Position numbers and translations under genes: made by a program
Assembly (NCBI RefSeq): GCF_009389715.1
Contig: NC_052407.1
Location: 3,249,034 to 3,313,033 of the forward strand
DNA: 64,000 nucleotides
Reading direction: 5' to 3'
Origin: Phoenix dactylifera
Lineage: Eukaryota; Streptophyta; Magnoliopsida; Arecales; Arecaceae
The notes under the pieces: model-generated
The model's input: the letters and a program-made list of their open reading frames with translations, nothing else
Told to the model about the DNA's origin: nothing
Databases searched by the model: none
In this document: piece by piece, positions 57,906 through 64,000 of the stretch
Layout: each line of letters opens with the position of its first letter
Position numbering within the stretch: position 1 is the stretch's first letter

Positions 57906-59565
57906 GTCCGACCAAGATTTTGGCGGTAACTAGGAAACATCTTGACTTTATACTTTTGGTCTGCCTGTAGTTTCCACTGGTTCCTACTCTTCAGCTGTCC
58001 ATAATTCATCAGTGATATGGTCGACCAAATCAATAAGCATTGGCTATGAATCTTCCACAATCCGTTGTCTATCAGGGAAAATTCTATGCAAGCAAACCAT
58101 CTCACCATTAACGACCACAGAGATCCTTCTTTCTCCACCCTCCAAGAACGGTAGGCAGGTATTGCACGTGTTGCGGCAAGCTTCGCATTTTCAGGTCACT
58201 TTTTTGGTAGAATATACCCCACGGTCTTTGCCAAAGTGGAGTCTGCACCTCCTGGCAAATACTTAGCCCCACCAGACTGATAGCTGAGTGCCAGAAGGGT
58301 CCATCATGTACTTTCTCAATTGGGGGTCGCCAATTGCTGCTCTCCCCCTCCTATCCCTTAGACCAGTACAAGGGCCAGAACCCAGAGGGGAAAAAGAATG
58401 GAAGAAAAATTAGATTCGGAAAACAAAATTGATGATGACCGAGAATGATATCCTAGGAGGTAGAAACAGTCTAGTTGGCACTAAACCTTTAACAATTAGG
58501 AAGAAATTTTCTCGGACTGATTAAGAAATGTACATCAGTTGCGCTGACTAATTCATCCTATTTTGAGCCCAAATAGAGAGAACCTCAAATTGGATACCAG
58601 AACGTCAAACAATATGGACCTAATAATTAGAAAGAGCAATCCATCATTTAGTAGAATAAAGTAGACTCGCGTATAAAGGATACACATCAAAAGATTAGAA
58701 AAATAACCATCAAAAGATTAGCCTTCTTCAAATTTAAGGAAAATTTTTCTTTCATATTTAAGGAAATTTTTTTTTCTTCCTGCATTCTGCAATTTTCTAA
58801 GAAAACTTTATTCTTTCTTACAGGCGGAACTTTTCAAATAAACCAAAATTTATCTTAGAGATGGTTATTATAGGAACATAAGCATGTCCTTATACCTTAT
58901 TCACAGCTCTTCCAACAATAGTCACAGCTTATTTATTGGGAATGAACTATAATACTTCAATTTGGGTTTAAATAAGGTAGACATCATCAAGCAGGCTGTG
59001 GCATGTTTAACTCAAGACAAACATATTATCTCACACTGAATATACATTTCATTGAAAAGCAAAAACAAATCCCCATTACCATTTAAAATATGGACTCCGT
59101 TCAATCTTTAGCAATAAAACACTGAATGAATAGCTCATACACGTACATTGTGCGCCAACAAGATTTTACCCAGAATACCTGCAAGTTTTCAACAGATATT
59201 ACCTCTCACATCAATAACCGACAAAGATAACTAATTGGCTATAAAGAATGATAAGTAATAACCTGTAAAGCACAAAGAGCAAACCTGCTAAATGAAAACA
59301 AACTTGGCAGTCAGACAAGTTACCACAGTGAATTTAAGTCTGGCCTCATGCACGAAACCTGTGACATGCTATTGTAAAAACAAAATACAAACATTCAAGA
59401 ATATTGAGTTCACATGATAGGTTAAATGGTATCAGAAGATATTCCCAAGTTACATCCCAGGAGATTCAAACAGGATACAACAATAACTCTCAATGTCCAT
59501 CACCAACTATATGTTCAGACTTCAGACTAAAACTCAGAAAAAAACAGATTGGAACAGCCAAGTGC
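57906..59565. other. intergenic and 3' flank of the MBD gene
   Basis: Moderate GC to about 58400, then AT-rich. No gene is recognised. The portion just above 59300 probably includes the 3' untranslated region of the MBD gene (minus strand). Confidence 0.5.
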
Positions 59566-60221
59566 CTAACTTTTAATGACTTTCAGCAATTCTGGGGAGG
59601 TCTCGGGCTGAAGTTGCCCATCATCAGGGTTGACAGGTGCATCCACAGGAACTGCAGCATCTTTATCTTTGCAGCTTCCTTCTTCTGGAACCTTGCTTTC
59701 TTTCACCACTTGCTCAGCTGAATCAGTAGGTGGAGGCAGTATGTCAGTATCAGCAGGGATAACCTTACTGCTTTCTTCCAATTCTTCAGTTTTCTCTCCA
59801 ATATTTTCTGCTCCCTCTTTTAGTGCAGTTTCTGCAGAAATAAACTCTTCTTTGGATTTTTCATCACCATCTCCATCGGCTTTTACTTTTTCATCAACTG
59901 CACCTGTGCCTTCAACTGTTGCATCTTCAGCTTCAACTTTTGCATCTTCCTGAGCTGCAGGACCTTCAGTCACACTATCATTAGCTTTTTTTTCATTTTC
60001 TGTTTTTTTGGAGCTTGCTTTTCTTTCTCGTTTTCTGGATTTTTCACCTTCTGGGTTTTCTGCTGCCTTCATCTTTTCATTAATTCTAGCAGAACGCCTA
60101 GGCGTTTGTCCTGTTTAAAATCCATGTCAAAAAAAGAGTGAACAAAGAAATCATGTTTGCTAGAATATGTATGCAAAGCTTGTTCCCATGCATGGAAGAG
60201 GTGGAGGATTAGCAAGCAAGC

Positions 60222-60259
<38 letters not shown>

Positions 60260-60405
60260 CCCCAGTCAAATTCAGAGGATGGTGGATTTTCAGGGTGCAA
60301 ACGTAGGAAAATTTCCAGTTGTTTCTTATTTTTTATTTCTTCACCATTTGGCGATATGAAAACTACGTCATTTCTACGTGGCGTTCCGACTTTTTTGGGC
60401 ATCAA
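59566..60405 (-). CDS. MBD10/MBD11: Methyl-CpG-binding domain protein, MBD10/MBD11-like (3' exons, partial)
   Basis: Two exons on the minus strand, 60255-60405 and 59566-60110, join in phase to 231 codons plus stop. The first begins inside the MBD after an acceptor (tttgcag) with LMPKKVGTPRRNDVVFISPN, then GEEIKNKKQLEIFLRLHP and a stretch ending SSEFDWGTG. Across the junction comes QTPRRSARINEKMKAAE, the family motif after the MBD, then a lysine-rich segment (KSRKRERKASSKKTENEKK) and a long acidic, low-complexity tail ending PELLKVIKS. This layout is that of Arabidopsis MBD10/MBD11, nuclear chromatin proteins. The N-terminal part of the MBD (about 30-40 residues, the 'LPAP-GWKK' segment) is missing; no candidate exon was found up to 64000, so the intron is at least 3.6 kb or the exon is outside the window. 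The donor of the first exon lies in a GA/CT repeat. Confidence 0.93.
60224..60253. repeat. (GA)15 microsatellite at the MBD splice donor
   Basis: Thirty bases of perfect GA repeat on the plus strand. On the minus strand the exon ends ggaacag and the intron begins gtctctctct, so the T of the GT donor is the first base of the CT run. Confidence 0.95.
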
Positions 60406-63400
60406 CTGCAAATGCAGGAAAAGACATTATGTTATTAAGCCAAGAAAATGAAAACGTAAGAGAGTTCTATGTGTTCTTTGTGTCAACTAGTAACAAATAC
60501 TTCTCCAAGTATGACATCAAAGTGCCAGATTTTACTCCACATCCTATGTGTTCTCTATTGTGTCAACAAGTAACAAATATTTCTCCAAATATGACATCAA
60601 AGTGTCAGATTTTACTCCACAAGCAAATCCTGTAGAAAGAGTTTGAGCAATTTTGAACTGAAACAGTTCTCTGTTGAAAAGATATATTTGGCAATTATAC
60701 TTACCACAGAATAGGACTTCACCCTTTTCCCTTGCAGTACATTAAAGGAAAGATAAGAGGGGAGGTTCCGAACACTTCCCAATTTTGACATCTCCAATAC
60801 ATGTTTGTGTATACATATATCCACAGATATACATATAAATGATGACATATCCATCCCTTTTTGTTTATCCTACCATGGTCCCAACTGCCAACTTAGGAAA
60901 CCCTCTTGTATATGAGGTCTAAACAGTATGTATACTGAATAAAGGACAGCTGGTATAGATATTTTCTGAAGAAGCAAACCTTGTTGATACAGAATCAAAC
61001 ATGTCCATAATTTCGGTTTTTCACTATCATAATAGTTAATTATAGTAAAAAAATTTGTAATTATAAAAATCAAACAATTGCCCAATTTAAGGGCAGAAAT
61101 GATATCAAATCTATTGTATAATGGATATGTCCCTGAAGTGCTGCATAGATATCTTTGATAAAGCAGGATTAAAATTTATCAATTTACTATTCTAGCTTAA
61201 TGCAGCCTAAACTTCTTATGAAACTAAAGAAAATCCTCGCATATTTCAGGTCTCGTGGACTTCCACAGTTATAAAAGAATGAATACAAATGATTCCTTTT
61301 AATACTATCCCAGATGACACAGAAATTATATCATACACCGATCTCTGTCTATGAGAAGAATACATGCTTCTGGATAAAGAATAGGAACTAGGTAATTCTG
61401 CCAGCTAAAGGAAAGGAAACAACAAATGTTACCATATAAGGATATGACCATGAAGCAATGCCGAGATGTTCCTAGTACATTTAAGACTGGTCAGATAGGA
61501 ACACTCCCAGGATGTCATACTAGCACCATAAGATGTCAGAATAAACAGAAAATGTGGGAAACACCAGAATGAAGAGGATGGAGAAGATAACCTACTCTAA
61601 TCAACAAAAGAAGTAAATACTTTGATTATTTAAAAGCTTTGCACACCATATACCAATTCAGATACATCGTTTTACGTAATCTCAGGATTAATAACTTAAA
61701 AACCTTTGTAGACCATATGCCATTTCAAATATGTTGTGTTATACACAATCTTAAGATTGATTAAGATAATTTTTAGTCAAGTACAAAGTGTCGATAACAA
61801 GATTGCAGTGAACAACTGAAAGTTTCAAACTTAAATGTACATCCTTGCCCAAAACATTCAAAATATCAAAAAGAAAGAAATTTATTGTGAGGTTACAACA
61901 AAGTTTATTGTAGGGAATGTGGTGTACAACTAAGTTCATCAGGCAGCACCATAACTGCAGTTTCCATGGTGAGGATGCTGTCAGATTAAATATTCCCAGC
62001 ATGAAACAAAATAAATGAAAAATTTTCCAATTCTATACATAAGAATGGGCCCAAAATTCTAATGGATTCACAATTAGGGCCAACAAAATCTTCATTTGAT
62101 GTTTACATAGTAATAGAGCTAGGATAAAGTTCTCTTTGTAAAAACCTACTAGGAACCAAAAGCTAATGAAAGAGCACATCAGGACTGTAAGATAAACAAA
62201 CATTTTCCATTCAGAACCTTTGTTTGAATGTTTAAACAAAGAAACCAGAAAAGACGATGTAAGAAAGGTTGATGGGTTGTTTTGGTCTTCAGTTATTGGG
62301 ATGATTAAGTGTAAGGTTAAAAACAGTTATTCAGAAATATTTTCAGGTTTTTTATAGACAATATTATAATAAGAAAGAGAAACATGTTGTCCGAGCATGG
62401 GGATTCCATAGGCTAAGGTTCCTTTTTGATTTAAAAGCCACACGGAAGGTTTTCAAGATACGAGGGCAGAGATCCATATATTTGGTATAAATACCTGAAA
62501 TAAAATCTAATAATAACATTGAAGTTCACTGACAAAAGAGTAATACAGCATTCATGGCAACTTCTAGATTGAGAAAATCATTGATCAGATCTGATCTTAG
62601 GTACAGGCTGTGCAATAAATTTTAATTCCACACTCAGCGTAATTGAAAATTGAAGAAAGCGCAAAAAAACAGAAAAATACAGAGAAGAAGAAACAACAGG
62701 GAGAGAAAATGGATTTGGACGATCCAATCAAACTGAGGGCATCAGTTATACGTTCTTACAGATATGCAGTGCATAGAAAATTTTGACTTAAGCAGGAGCA
62801 GAAGTTGTTAATGAAACAGAATAGGATTAGAAAAGTACAAAGGGATGAGAAAGACCAGGAACAAGAAATGACTTGAAAGGAGCCAATCCCCAATTTATTA
62901 TCAAAATAATTGACTCTCCCTACAAAAAACCAGTCATCCCTTGCTAATTTACTAAAACAAGCCAACTCTAATTCCTAAATTATATTTTTCAGATTTTTAA
63001 CATGGTTTGCCATACTAATCCGAACAACCCAGTACTAAGCATATTGTACTGTATTAGTAAAGTACCATTATGGTACCGAGGTTCAATATAGCGCAGAGGC
63101 TAAATAGGCTTGTACCATGTGGAGCTAGCGTGTTCTACATGGCATTCTATTGTCTCAACCCATACCATCCAATTTTGGGTGATAACATAGCTGCGGGTGA
63201 GAAAAAGGTCTCCCAACCCTATGTCGGTACAAGGAGTTTATTATACCATACCAGCAAGCTACCAATACATTAACCAATTTTGGTGCAATGAACCTTGACT
63301 CTTAACAAGAACAGAAAAACTGAAAAAACTCAAATATTAAGATCCCTTATGCATCTTGCGGTATAGAAATATCTCCCAGAGCAATTAACTAGGCTCCCAA

Positions 63401-64000
63401 TATATCTCATAGATTCAGGAATTCCTGCAACATGGAAAATGTATGAATTGCTGAAATAGCAACAAGCAGGCCTTTCTTTTGGAACTCTATTTCAATCCAA
63501 ATAATATACAAAAAGAGCATTGGATGGCATCTTGTAAACCACATAACTAGATCACATCAGGTGATGGTCTAGAGAAAATTCCAATCCATGATACATTTCT
63601 GCATGGGTATCTAAATTTAAGAAATAACAAAAGCTTTGGCAAACAAAAGTTAATAAACAACTATACAACTTGCATAAATGGGACTACAATCTACCAAAGG
63701 CCATATCAATGAATAGTGCTTCTTATACAAGAATAATAAGCAACGATAATAAGTTATTTACTCAAACCTCACAATGACGGGAGCCTCGTGCACTAGACTG
63801 CCCTTTTAAGCTAAGCAACTACGATAGCATCATTTGCTAAGCAAAAAAAATAGGCACGATAAATAGTCCAATTATGTAACAAATCTGGAAATCGAGTTCC
63901 AACATGAATATGCATAATGGCACAGATTTACACCTGCAGGAGATTTAACAAGGTAATAACAAGGTGTTCAAATTTTTTTTTAAGGGTCTGGAACAAGGAT
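60406..64000. other. probable 5' intron of the MBD gene
   Basis: AT-rich sequence without a supported exon. Contains a tandem pair of about 76 bp (60468-60622). Near 60700-60780 a minus-strand stretch with a good donor (cctattctgtg|gtaagt) stays open for over 30 codons but lacks MBD similarity. At about 63000-63290 there is sequence rich in ggtaccatt-type motifs that looks like a dispersed repeat, with unclear borders. Confidence 0.4.
60468..60622. repeat. 76-bp tandem duplication in the MBD intron
   Basis: Units start ctatgtgttctttgtgtcaac (60468) and ctatgtgttctctattgtgtc (60544) and share taacaaata-ttctccaa, tatgacatcaaagtg and cagattttactccac. Confidence 0.9.

Noticed and set aside
59630-59953. 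107-codon plus-strand Ser/Thr-rich frame
   Set aside because: Antisense shadow of the acidic tail of the MBD protein.
63070-63273. 67-codon plus-strand frame
   Set aside because: The sequence around it is rich in ggtacc-type motifs of a probable dispersed repeat, and there is no recognisable domain.

Overview
The window looks like nuclear DNA of a monocot plant, and I infer a palm (oil palm or date palm type). The reasons are spliced genes with long AT-rich introns, several classes of plant transposons, and retroelement remnants that resemble those I associate with palm genomes. No tool was run. All splice sites were read by eye from GT/AG signals, reading phase and family resemblance. There is no sign of bacterial, organellar or viral sequence.

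Six genes can be supported. In order they are: an intronless RING-H2 E3 ubiquitin ligase of the ATL family (7975-8472, +); the 3' part of a receptor-like kinase gene whose kinase domain has lost its catalytic residues (10069-11458, -); a two-exon phytocyanin lacking both copper-binding histidines (24712-25266, +); a four-exon ML-domain lipid-binding protein (32806-40116, +); an intronless glutaredoxin-like protein with a C-terminal four-CxxC module (41744-42853, +); and the 3' exons of an MBD10/MBD11-type methyl-CpG-binding-domain gene (59566-60405, -), whose first exon was not found in the window. The genes show no shared pathway. They are ordinary dispersed plant genes separated by transposon-rich DNA.

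Most of the rest is mobile-element sequence at different stages of decay. 1-726 is an LTR end. 1295-1733 and 25970-26367 are two copies of one TRIM (miniature LTR element). About 3.7-5.3 kb holds CACTA debris. 6049-6310, 18120-18672, 30232-30663, 35144-35649 and 57353-57897 are small hAT-type elements, four of them with perfect 8-bp target duplications. 17.4-20.3 kb is a decayed retroelement with a 'putative gypsy type transposon' domain. 26875-28443 is a complete non-autonomous CACTA element carrying a COBRA-like gene fragment. 29.4-30.1 kb holds copia and LINE scraps. 31.25-31.86 kb is a solo LTR. 43.84-47.48 kb is an internally deleted Ty1/copia element. 48134-57301 is an old Ty3/gypsy chromovirus with both LTRs.

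The most notable observations are the gene-capturing CACTA element, the TRIM pair, the series of hAT insertions with exact target duplications, the pseudokinase, the His-less phytocyanin, and a (CT)n microsatellite that forms part of a splice donor in the MBD gene. I saw no clearly new multi-gene system.
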